This document shows, piece after piece, positions 6,443 through 13,358 of a stretch of 18,894 nt of DNA (positions within the stretch are counted from its first letter, which is position 1; each line of letters starts with the position of its first letter). Position numbers and translations under genes: made by a program. This DNA is from Microcaldota archaeon (GTDB taxonomy: Archaea; Micrarchaeota; Micrarchaeia; Micrarchaeales; CABMGC01): contig JAJZIZ010000007.1 in the NCBI GenBank assembly GCA_021846005.1, positions 1 to 18,894 of the forward strand, written 5' to 3'. The notes below the pieces were generated by a model. It saw nothing but the letters and a program-made list of their open reading frames with translations. It searched no databases and was not told the DNA's origin.

Positions 6443-8311
6443 CTAACGGTAAAATTCACTGGTGAAATGCGCATAACTGTCGTCGTATATTACCATCTGT
6501 GCCGCATAGATATCTCCTGCAGTGCTCGTGTTTATTGAGGCATTGGCATAATATCCTGAATCCGAAGTGCTGTATTCCGCTACCGCGTATCCTAATCCTT
6601 GCCTGTCTGCCAGGTTGAAAAAGTCAGGTCCGTTTCCTCCGAAACCGAACATCAGAACGGAAAGGTTTCCGCATGATCCTGCGCAGCTGCCTCTGAAAAA
6701 GAGTGAATACCTTGTCAATGGCCCCGATGCGCTTATATTGTCTTTCTTCGGTTCCAGATGCATTCCAAAATATCTCATATACTCCGAATGGCTGTATAAA
6801 ACAATTGCAATTCCAGACAATATCAGCACCGCCATTACAACGGCAAGTATTCTTTTCCAACCTGCAGGCAAAGCAATCCTTCTGGAATTTTTCTTATTCT
6901 CTCTGATTGAAAGGGTTGCAAATGCAAACGCTATGAAAAATGCAGGATAATAAAGGAGATTATGGGAAAGAAATTCCAGCGGAAGCAGACTCAGCAGCGG
7001 CGCGAGCCTCTTCTCGCCTATATACAGGAAAGCGGCCAATGAAAAAAGGGAAACCATTCCGATAACTACTCCCTCAATCGGAATGGATGTTCCATATACT
7101 ACTGAGATAAGATACCCGAAGACTCCTCCGGCATCTGGTATTATGTTGCCTATCGGGTTAAATATTCCGTGAACAAATGCGGCAGGACCAATCGCAATGA
7201 AGTATGCATTGAATGCAAGAAAGACCAAGATGCTTCCGATGGCATTTATAATTCCTTTCCTTACTCCTGAATTCACTGTCTTGTAGGCAAGCAGCAGCAT
7301 GACCGGAAGCCAGAGCAGTTCCTGCATCGCAAGGCAGATGCCGAGCAGTACCCACGAATACTCCGAATCAAGTTTCACGTATGCGAGTATTATCATTGCC
7401 AGCATGAGAAGCTCAAAAGGCGCAGAGATTGTTCCAAGAAGGAAGGCGATCATGAATGAAAGCCCTATCAGTGGTTTTTTATATGAATCAATTGAAACAT
7501 AGCGCGCTATTACAAGAAGAAGAATAAAAAGGAAAACACCTATCTGAAGTTTGGTTGCAAGGATAACTCCTCTTCCTGCCATTTCTGAAATGTAATAAAA
7601 AGGCAGCGATGAGAACAGGAAAAGATCCGGGTAATTGAGAATTCCAACTGCCTTATTCGACGTAGTATAAGTAATGCTGTTCACTTTTCCCGCGGTGTAA
7701 TTTGAAAGCAGTATGTCCGAAACGCCGGTAGTGTATGGATTCGCCCCATGCAGAAACAATCCTGAATCCGCAAATCCTATGAATGTTTCATCCGATATAA
7801 CTACTGTTTTGGATATCCATATTGTATAATACGGGATTATGAAAAACAGGAAAGCAACAGCTATTAGAAGGTATCCTTGCCTGTATCCTTTTTTCAGAAG
7901 AAAGGCTCCAAAAGAAACAAGCGAAAGAAAAAAAACGAGAACTATCGTGTATTCTATCACTGGACCAGACACATAAAGAAGACTAAGTGCAGTGTATATT
8001 CCTATCCTGCTTCCTGCCAAAAATATTACTGATACTACTGCGGCCAAAGACAACAAAAAGGCAGCCTGCATGGCAATCTTTGAGTTTCTTTCATGCCTCT
8101 TTCCACATAAAACGAATACTATCGAATAAACGAAGAAGATAATGACCATTGCCGCGGAGAGTGCCTCTATTTCCGGAAAAAGACCGCTCCAATAATTGAC
8201 ATAAGAAGCGAAAGCCAGAAAAGCAAGCGAGACTATGAAGAAGCCCGATCCGTAGGGATCTTCCCTGATCTTTCTTCCTAAATCAAAAATTCCACGCTTT
8301 CCGGATCCCAC
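6443..8311 (-). CDS. Polytopic GT-C-like membrane glycosyltransferase with C-terminal soluble domain
   Basis: A 622-residue membrane protein with about thirteen hydrophobic segments between residues 25 and 505, ending in a soluble tail of roughly 115 residues. After the fifth or sixth span an outer loop carries SDETF followed by GANPYTTG and, further on, NYPDLFLF. Acidic residues in the first large outer loop followed by a G-x-NPY stretch are typical of GT-C enzymes that take sugars from polyprenyl-phosphate donors. The tail contains a Cys pair (GSCAGSC), several sequons and a Gly/Phe-rich patch (MFGFGGNG), so it probably lies outside. It starts 8 nt after the GT2 gene, which likely makes its lipid-linked donor. 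The acceptor is unknown. Other polytopic membrane families cannot be fully excluded without a profile search. Confidence 0.6.
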   Translation of the reverse strand: MGSGKRGIFDLGRKIREDPYGSGFFIVSLAFLAFASYVNYWSGLFPEIEALSAAMVIIFFVYSIVFVLCGKRHERNSKIAMQAAFLLSLAAVVSVIFLAGSRIGIYTALSLLYVSGPVIEYTIVLVFFLSLVSFGAFLLKKGYRQGYLLIAVAFLFFIIPYYTIWISKTVVISDETFIGFADSGLFLHGANPYTTGVSDILLSNYTAGKVNSITYTTSNKAVGILNYPDLFLFSSLPFYYISEMAGRGVILATKLQIGVFLFILLLVIARYVSIDSYKKPLIGLSFMIAFLLGTISAPFELLMLAMIILAYVKLDSEYSWVLLGICLAMQELLWLPVMLLLAYKTVNSGVRKGIINAIGSILVFLAFNAYFIAIGPAAFVHGIFNPIGNIIPDAGGVFGYLISVVYGTSIPIEGVVIGMVSLFSLAAFLYIGEKRLAPLLSLLPLEFLSHNLLYYPAFFIAFAFATLSIRENKKNSRRIALPAGWKRILAVVMAVLILSGIAIVLYSHSEYMRYFGMHLEPKKDNISASGPLTRYSLFFRGSCAGSCGNLSVLMFGFGGNGPDFFNLADRQGLGYAVAEYSTSDSGYYANASINTSTAGDIYAAQMVIYDDSYAHFTSEFYR

Positions 8312-8319
8312 GATTCTCC

Positions 8320-9030
8320 CTAACTGAATACGGATGCCAATGTATAAATCACATGCTTGGGACCAAGTTTGGATCTTCCCTTCCTTCTTTTGTGGAAAGC
8401 CGAGTATCTTGCCTCCGAAATTTTTATTCCTTTCGGGGAGAGCCTCAATATATCAAGAAGTATCTTGTATCCTTTTCCAACAAATTTTTCTTTATTGTGC
8501 CCTGCTATTTCCATCATGGTCTTCTTTTTTATTGCAAAGAAGCCCGACATCATATCGTTGCATACAGGCCTTCCCCGCGCGGCAAACGAAATGTAAGCGA
8601 GGAATGCAACTGACTTTGAAATTGCCATTCTTTTCAGCCCCCAGTCCTTCACGTAGCTTCTTATTCCTATTGAAAGATCAGAATTATCAAGTCCGGCCAG
8701 AAGGCTGCCTGCCTTTTCCACAGGATGCTGAAGGTCTGCATCCATGACTACTATATATTCTCCTCTTGCCGCAAATGCGGCTTCAATGACGCTCGCAGTC
8801 AATCCATGTTCTCTTCTTCGCCTTCTGTCAAGGAGACTCACATTCTTCCTTTTCGCTGATATCTTTCTGACTATTTCCTGTGTGCCGTCATCAGATCCGT
8901 CATCGGCCACTATTATTTCAGCAGTCGGATATGCGCCGTGGAGCATGGACAGGATTTTGCCTATGTTCTCTGCCTCATTAAGGGTAGGCAGTATAACTGT
9001 GACAGACTTTCCAATTGCTGCTTTGCGCAT
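8320..9030 (-). CDS. Family 2 glycosyltransferase, dolichol-phosphate mannose synthase-like
   Basis: Probably transfers a sugar from a nucleotide donor (GDP-mannose or UDP-glucose type) to a polyprenyl phosphate at the cytoplasmic face. The 236-residue protein has the GT2 N-terminal strand VTVILPTLNEAENI (residues 10-23), the nucleotide motif ADDGSDDGT (42-50), HGLTASVIEA, and the metal-binding DADLQHP with Asp97 and Asp99. NDMMSGFFAIKK follows, as in single-domain Dpm1 proteins. It has no strong C-terminal membrane helix, so it probably works as a soluble or peripheral enzyme. It is the first gene of a two-gene unit with the GT-C-like protein and is divergent from the NikR-like gene. Donor and product sugar cannot be read from sequence alone. 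Confidence 0.85.
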   Translation of the reverse strand: MRKAAIGKSVTVILPTLNEAENIGKILSMLHGAYPTAEIIVADDGSDDGTQEIVRKISAKRKNVSLLDRRRRREHGLTASVIEAAFAARGEYIVVMDADLQHPVEKAGSLLAGLDNSDLSIGIRSYVKDWGLKRMAISKSVAFLAYISFAARGRPVCNDMMSGFFAIKKKTMMEIAGHNKEKFVGKGYKILLDILRLSPKGIKISEARYSAFHKRRKGRSKLGPKHVIYTLASVFS

Positions 9031-9051
9031 GTGAAATATTTCCCAAATAAC

Positions 9052-9059
9052 TATTTATA
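9052..9059. promoter_or_regulatory. Shared TATA region between GT2 and nikR-like genes
   Basis: TATTTATA, within the near-palindrome CTATTTATAG at 9051-9060, is the only good TATA-like element in the 58-bp gap. It lies about 25 nt from the minus-strand start at 9030 and about 33 nt from the plus-strand start at 9089, so it could serve either direction. Confidence 0.4.
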
Positions 9060-9064
9060 GATTC

Positions 9065-9076
9065 ATCATTCATGAT
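9065..9076. promoter_or_regulatory. Perfect inverted repeat, candidate operator before nikR-like gene
   Basis: ATCAT-TC-ATGAT is a perfect 5-bp inverted repeat between the TATA element and the ATG at 9089. A dimeric ribbon-helix-helix protein bound here would block the gene's own start site, so autoregulation is plausible. The arms are shorter than the classical NikR operator of E. coli. Confidence 0.3.
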
Positions 9077-9088
9077 AGGTATGTTTCA

Positions 9089-9472
9089 ATGCCGATAATA
9101 AGCCTCTCTCTAAACGAGAAGATTCTTGAAGAAATAGACGAGCTGGAGCGCAATCTCGGCTTCTCGGGAAGATCCGAGGTCGTGCGTGCTGCGGTCAGGC
9201 ACTTTATCGAGGAGAAAGAGAATGCAAATGCACTTTCCGGGAAGGTAAATGCGGTTTTGATAGCCGCGCATTCCCTTCAGGCGGACGAGGCAATATCCGG
9301 CGTGGTCCACCGGTTTGACGATATAATAGTTACGCATCTCCATAGCAAGACCTCAACAGAGAAATGCCTTGAGACATTCATCGTGTCAGGTGAAGCTGAA
9401 AGAATAAAGACAATGTTCAAGACATTGCAGTCCAACAAGAAGGCAGACTACGTCAAACTTCTTGCCGTCTGA
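9089..9472 (+). CDS. nikR: NikR-like ribbon-helix-helix metal-responsive regulator with an altered ligand set
   Basis: A 127-residue transcription factor with an N-terminal ribbon-helix-helix (ISLSLNEKILEEIDEL...SGRSEVVRAAVRHFIEE, residues 4-42) and a C-terminal ACT-like domain ending KADYVKLLAV. NikR tetramers bind nickel through His76, His87, His89 and Cys95 (E. coli numbering) and then repress nickel uptake genes. By spacing from the Cys, three ligands are kept here: His74, His85 and Cys93 in HRFDD...HLHSKTSTEKCLE. The fourth, expected two residues after His85, is Lys87, while an extra His is at 83. The metal may therefore be bound differently or be another metal. No nickel transport or nickel enzyme gene is in the window. 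A T-rich stretch follows the stop codon. Confidence 0.8.
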   Translation: MPIISLSLNEKILEEIDELERNLGFSGRSEVVRAAVRHFIEEKENANALSGKVNAVLIAAHSLQADEAISGVVHRFDDIIVTHLHSKTSTEKCLETFIVSGEAERIKTMFKTLQSNKKADYVKLLAV

Positions 9473-9563
9473 TACGGCTGCCATCTCACTTTTTCTGATT
9501 TCGGTTCCTATATCTGCACAATTTCCTTGCGCGCATGCCGGATTCCGATTCTAATTCTCTTTC

Positions 9564-10877
9564 TTATTCGGATCTCAGCGCCTTTATCGGATCGACCGTT
9601 GAAGCCTTCCATGCCGGATAAAGGCTTGAGAGTATGGCGACTATTATCGCTATCAGCACGGCTTCTATGGCAAGCATCGGGCTGACTATTGGCGTTATGG
9701 AAAGGCCTGCCGAAGGGCTTCCAGGCCCTCCGCCTCCTGCAAACGCCCCGCCTCCTCCATTCGACCTAAATGTTCCAGCTCCAGCGTTTGGTGCGCCGCC
9801 TGTGCTTCCCGAAGCCCCATTCGCTGAAGAATGGGAAGAGAGAAGCGCAGGCAACGCATATCCTCCTGCTGTTCCAAGCGCCACACCGGCGATTCCCCCG
9901 ACAAGTCCTATTATGAATGCCTCGGCGAGAAAGAGACCAAGAACCTCTTTCTTTTTGAATCCTATCGCTTTCAATATGCCTATCTCCCTGGTCCGTTCAG
10001 TCACAGAAACCATCATTATACTGAGTATGCTTATTCCGGCTACAACGAGCGAAATTCCCGCGACAGATCCAAGCAGCAAAGTTATGGAGCCTACGACCGA
10101 GGATATCGTTGCTGCTATTGCCTCCACTGAAAGTATGCTTGCCTGGTTTCCATAGACTGTATTGAGCAGTGAGGAGAGCGCAGAAGCATCACTTGTATTA
10201 GTGGCCTTAACTATGATTATGTTGTATGAATATGTATTGAGCAGGCTTTCAGCTTCCGGCAGCGACATAAAGACCGAAGTATCGGGCTGTATGAATATTG
10301 ACGAGCCGTACTGGTTCAGTATTCCGGATGGCAGAAGCGTTATTGTTCTCGAACCACCGCTTCCCTGCTGTGTCAGGTATATGGGTTCGCCAAGTATTAC
10401 GGATGGCGCCGCCTGCGTCGAAGTGGGAAAGGCTATGCCATGCCCAACCAGCGCATCAGGAAGAGCCGAATTGTTAAACGTGGCGCCTTGGTAGATATTC
10501 AGGGATCCTATGGCATTGACAACGCTGTAATTATTCACTCCTATTATCGTCGCGGTTATCTGCTGGTCGCCGAGCGATATGCTCGCGCTTGACCTTATCA
10601 TCGGTATTACTGTGCTGACATTCGGCAGGCCTTCGAGCACTGCGACGTCAGCCGCAGTGAATATATGCCCGCTAAGCGGCACCATATAGATTGACGATGG
10701 GCCTATGCTTTCAAGGGATTTGGTTATGCTTGCGGAGCTTCCTGCAACCAGAGAAACCAGTGCCACTATTGCAGCTACTCCTATGGCTACCGTTATGATT
10801 GTCAGCAGGGTCCTGACCTTTCTTTCCGATATTCCCTTAATGCCCAACCAGAGCGTGTCCTTTAACCTCATCCGCAC
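9564..10877 (-). CDS. ABC transporter permease, MacB/FtsX family
   Basis: A 437-residue membrane subunit of an ABC exporter. The first span lies at about residues 22-45 (RTLLTIITVAIGVAAIVALV) and is followed by a MacB-type periplasmic core domain of about 210 residues outside the cell. The FtsX domain with three spans follows (about 257-285, 310-340 and 398-425), including the coupling stretch TERTREIGILKAIGFKKKEV that meets the ATPase. The C-terminus ends YPAWKASTVDPIKALRSE, the family's usual ending. Between the last two spans sits an unusual Gly/Ser/Ala-rich loop of about 45 residues. The gene starts 2 nt after the CARDB-repeat protein stops, and the ATPase is the first gene of the same unit. 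The substrate is unknown; family members export peptides, lipids or drugs, or act as mechanotransmitters. Confidence 0.85.
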   Translation of the reverse strand: MRMRLKDTLWLGIKGISERKVRTLLTIITVAIGVAAIVALVSLVAGSSASITKSLESIGPSSIYMVPLSGHIFTAADVAVLEGLPNVSTVIPMIRSSASISLGDQQITATIIGVNNYSVVNAIGSLNIYQGATFNNSALPDALVGHGIAFPTSTQAAPSVILGEPIYLTQQGSGGSRTITLLPSGILNQYGSSIFIQPDTSVFMSLPEAESLLNTYSYNIIIVKATNTSDASALSSLLNTVYGNQASILSVEAIAATISSVVGSITLLLGSVAGISLVVAGISILSIMMVSVTERTREIGILKAIGFKKKEVLGLFLAEAFIIGLVGGIAGVALGTAGGYALPALLSSHSSANGASGSTGGAPNAGAGTFRSNGGGGAFAGGGGPGSPSAGLSITPIVSPMLAIEAVLIAIIVAILSSLYPAWKASTVDPIKALRSE

Positions 10878-10879
10878 AA

Positions 10880-12580
10880 CTACTTTCTATTGTTTTTTTC
10901 CCTGCTGCCAGCATTTTTTCTTCTATATAGGTAATAGGCAGCGCCTGCAACTACTATCACTCCAATGGCAATTACGATGTCTCCTCCCGATCCGCTCTTC
11001 CTGCTGTAGACTGCAGCGCCCTTTGATGTATTTCCCTGGCGCGAAATGCCTGCACCAGCGGCCTGCGCCTGCCCTATCTCCACATTATAATAGAATGTTC
11101 GGTTCTCCTTCTGGTTCAGGTTATTGAGATAAGAAACGACAACAGGGATGGTGTATTCTCCTGGCTTTGCATTAGGCGAGACTGTAAAGCTCACTGTAAG
11201 CGCAGTCGGTGTGTCGACAGGTATGCTGCCGAGAAAGGTGCTATTCTGTCCCAGTATGTTTATTCCTGAAGGCGGCTTCGGAGCAACAGACGTTGCAACC
11301 GCCTCCTGGGAACCTGTGTTCTGTACTGTTGATGTTATGGAAAATATCTGTCCCTGCCCGGGCGACGAAGGCGATATTACTGTGCTCACTACGCTCATGT
11401 TTATATTGCCCGGATTCAGGAAACTTATGCTTCTCGATGATGTGATCTGCTGATTGTCAAGCACATACGACATGCTTATCTCAAGCGTTGAAACTGCGCT
11501 TGTTGAAGACTGCATGTAAAGCGTTATGGGGAGATTCACTTTTTTGCCACCTGCCACTATGGGCACAGCATTCAGATTGTCGGAGCCTATTATGTTGAGC
11601 GGCGCCACTGGCGTAAGAACTACTGAAAGATTGGTAATGGGATCGCTGCCGGAATTGTATACTGAAAGATTCGTTTCGGTTATCCTGCCTGCTACCAGCG
11701 TCTGGTTTTCAACTGAGACTATCGCCGAAGCCTGTGAAGGCGGCGAAGTAAAAAGCCCAACCTGGCTTTCCAGTGTGGTATTGTGGCCGTAAGGGCTTAT
11801 GTAATGTCCATTGAGATTTATTACTACCGAGGCACCTGCCTGCGAATTGCCTGACTGGCTTGGTGCTATGTAGATTCCAAACGTCATGTTTTTCGATTCC
11901 CCAGGTCCTAGGTTTGCTATCTCATTAGGCTGGCTTATGAAACTAACTCCCTGTGTAGATGAGGCAGTGACTCCTATGTTAGAGGCGATGCCGCTTCCTT
12001 CATTGGAGACGGTTATGCTGACATTTGTGACCTTCCCTGCGGTTATCTGGGGATTCTTGGCAGCGAATGTGAGATTTGCGGCACCCTCCATGGGGACCTG
12101 CACGTTTATTTGTTGCTTATTGTTTATGGATCCATTATTGGAGTCCCACTCGAGAACCAGCGGGTACGAAACGGTAACGTTAGGTCCCATTGTAACATTT
12201 TTTGCTATGTTGAGGTAGAATACCATATTGATTATTGAGGGAGGCTGCGTTGCTTGTGTATAATACGTGGAGACCTGGCTTCCGTCATAGTTGGTGATTC
12301 CTCCGTACAGCTGCAATGATCCGACAAGATTCTCAAATACGCAATTTGTATCGTAAGTCTCAAGAGTCACTGTCAGCGGAACGTCTTTGTCTCCAGGATA
12401 AGCCGATATGTAATGCGTGCTGTTTCCCCATGTTATTCCAATTACTTTTATGTTAGGGTAGCTGAAGGTCTGGCATGATGACGCATTCACTGTTCCAAAG
12501 CTCACAAGCAGTATCGCAGCAGCGAGGATCAAGATTCGCAGGTTGGTTCTCATAATCTTCATAACATCCACTTTATTCAT
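10880..12580 (-). CDS. Membrane-anchored surface protein with CARDB/COG1361-like repeats
   Basis: An exported protein of about 566 residues encoded between an ABC ATPase and its permease. A signal peptide covers the first ~34 residues (hydrophobic core ILILAAAILLVSF, then NASS). An N-terminal domain with a likely Cys pair follows, then three Ig-like repeats of the COG1361/CARDB type around residues 170-270, 285-390 and 395-500, each with a V.N.G core such as ITVSNEGSG, LSVYNSGSD and STVQNTGSQ. A Gly/Ser linker, one span near residues 534-551 (DIVIAIGVIVVAGAAYYL) and a basic tail end the protein. Many N-x-S/T sequons suggest glycosylation. The frame is open to 12619, which would overlap the ATPase gene; ATGs at 12580 and 12562 are both plausible and I chose 12580. 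It probably serves as the transporter's outer accessory, in the place of MacA (inference). Confidence 0.72.
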   Translation of the reverse strand: MNKVDVMKIMRTNLRILILAAAILLVSFGTVNASSCQTFSYPNIKVIGITWGNSTHYISAYPGDKDVPLTVTLETYDTNCVFENLVGSLQLYGGITNYDGSQVSTYYTQATQPPSIINMVFYLNIAKNVTMGPNVTVSYPLVLEWDSNNGSINNKQQINVQVPMEGAANLTFAAKNPQITAGKVTNVSITVSNEGSGIASNIGVTASSTQGVSFISQPNEIANLGPGESKNMTFGIYIAPSQSGNSQAGASVVINLNGHYISPYGHNTTLESQVGLFTSPPSQASAIVSVENQTLVAGRITETNLSVYNSGSDPITNLSVVLTPVAPLNIIGSDNLNAVPIVAGGKKVNLPITLYMQSSTSAVSTLEISMSYVLDNQQITSSRSISFLNPGNINMSVVSTVISPSSPGQGQIFSITSTVQNTGSQEAVATSVAPKPPSGINILGQNSTFLGSIPVDTPTALTVSFTVSPNAKPGEYTIPVVVSYLNNLNQKENRTFYYNVEIGQAQAAGAGISRQGNTSKGAAVYSRKSGSGGDIVIAIGVIVVAGAAYYLYRRKNAGSREKNNRK

Positions 12581-12593
12581 TATCGTAATCTTA

Positions 12594-13301
12594 TCATTTG
12601 TTTCTGACATGCTTCTCAATAACTCCGTCCTTCATGTATATGCTTCTCTGTGACAGCCCAGCCACTTCCGGATCGTGAGTGGCGATTACCATTGTTATCC
12701 TCTTCTCTTTCGAGAGGCGTATTAGCAGGTTCATAACCAATTCTGCTGTCTTAGAGTCTAGGTTTCCCGTTGGCTCATCCCCTATTATTATCGGGGGCTC
12801 GTTGATAAGTGCCCTTGCTATGGCAACCCTTTGCTGTTGGCCTCCGCTCATTTCATTAGGCTTCTTGTTAATCTCATTGCCTATGCCTATTTCCTCCAAT
12901 ATATTCCTGGCCCTTTCCAAGTTATCCGGGGTATCCCTTCCCTCCACCATGAGCGGCAGGATCACGTTTTCCAGTGCGGAAAGATACGGCACCAGATTAT
13001 AAGACTGGAAGATGAATCCTATTTTTCTGTTGCGCAGTATTGAAAGCTGGTTATTATCAAGTTCTGAGGTATCAACTCCGTCTATGAATACCTTTCCTTT
13101 CGTAGGCCTGTCAAGCGTTCCGAGGAGATTCATGAATGTGGTCTTCCCGCTTCCTGAAGGCCCTAATATGGTAACAAACTCCCCTTTTTTTATGGAGACT
13201 GAAACATCCTTCAGGGCGATATACTGCACTTTTTTCGAGAAGTAGACCTTCTGTACGCTATCGGCCCTCATTACCTCTTCTTCCTCTCTTTTTGCCACCA
13301 T
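12594..13301 (-). CDS. ABC transporter ATPase, MacB/LolD type
   Basis: Cytoplasmic ATPase that powers the exporter encoded just downstream. From the ATG at 13301 (235 residues) it has Walker A GPSGSGKT at 47-54, a Q-loop at Gln99 in FIFQSYNLVPYLSALENV, signature MSGGQQQR at 151-158, Walker B IIIGDEPTGNLDS with Glu176 as catalytic base, and the H-loop His209 in ATHD. The Q-loop and LDS pattern are those of the MacB/LolD/FtsE group. A TTG three codons upstream (13310) is an alternative start, but the ATG follows a short purine-rich GAGTGGT. Stop and following gene are separated by 13 nt with the start chosen for the CARDB-repeat protein. It is the first gene of the export operon, 57 nt after the membrane-bound regulator. 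Confidence 0.9.
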   Translation of the reverse strand: MVAKREEEEVMRADSVQKVYFSKKVQYIALKDVSVSIKKGEFVTILGPSGSGKTTFMNLLGTLDRPTKGKVFIDGVDTSELDNNQLSILRNRKIGFIFQSYNLVPYLSALENVILPLMVEGRDTPDNLERARNILEEIGIGNEINKKPNEMSGGQQQRVAIARALINEPPIIIGDEPTGNLDSKTAELVMNLLIRLSKEKRITMVIATHDPEVAGLSQRSIYMKDGVIEKHVRNK

Positions 13302-13332
13302 ACCACTCAAAACATAATCGCTTGCACATAAT

Positions 13333-13346
13333 GCCTAAATACAGGC
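13333..13346. promoter_or_regulatory. Inverted repeat in the ABC operon promoter, candidate operator
   Basis: GCCT-AAATAC-AGGC forms a short inverted repeat just downstream of a TATA-like TTATTAAAAAG (minus strand, about 13347-13357) that overlaps the end of the regulator gene. Its TTTAGGC half (minus strand) also occurs upstream of the regulator gene at 14940-14946. This makes it a candidate binding site for that regulator; the arms are only 4 bp, so confidence is low. Confidence 0.25.
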
Positions 13347-13358
13347 TTTTTAATAAGT

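Noticed and set aside
6376..6474. 33-residue extension of the PrpD-like protein
   Set aside because: It overlaps the upstream membrane-protein gene, crosses the likely TATA box and has no family counterpart.
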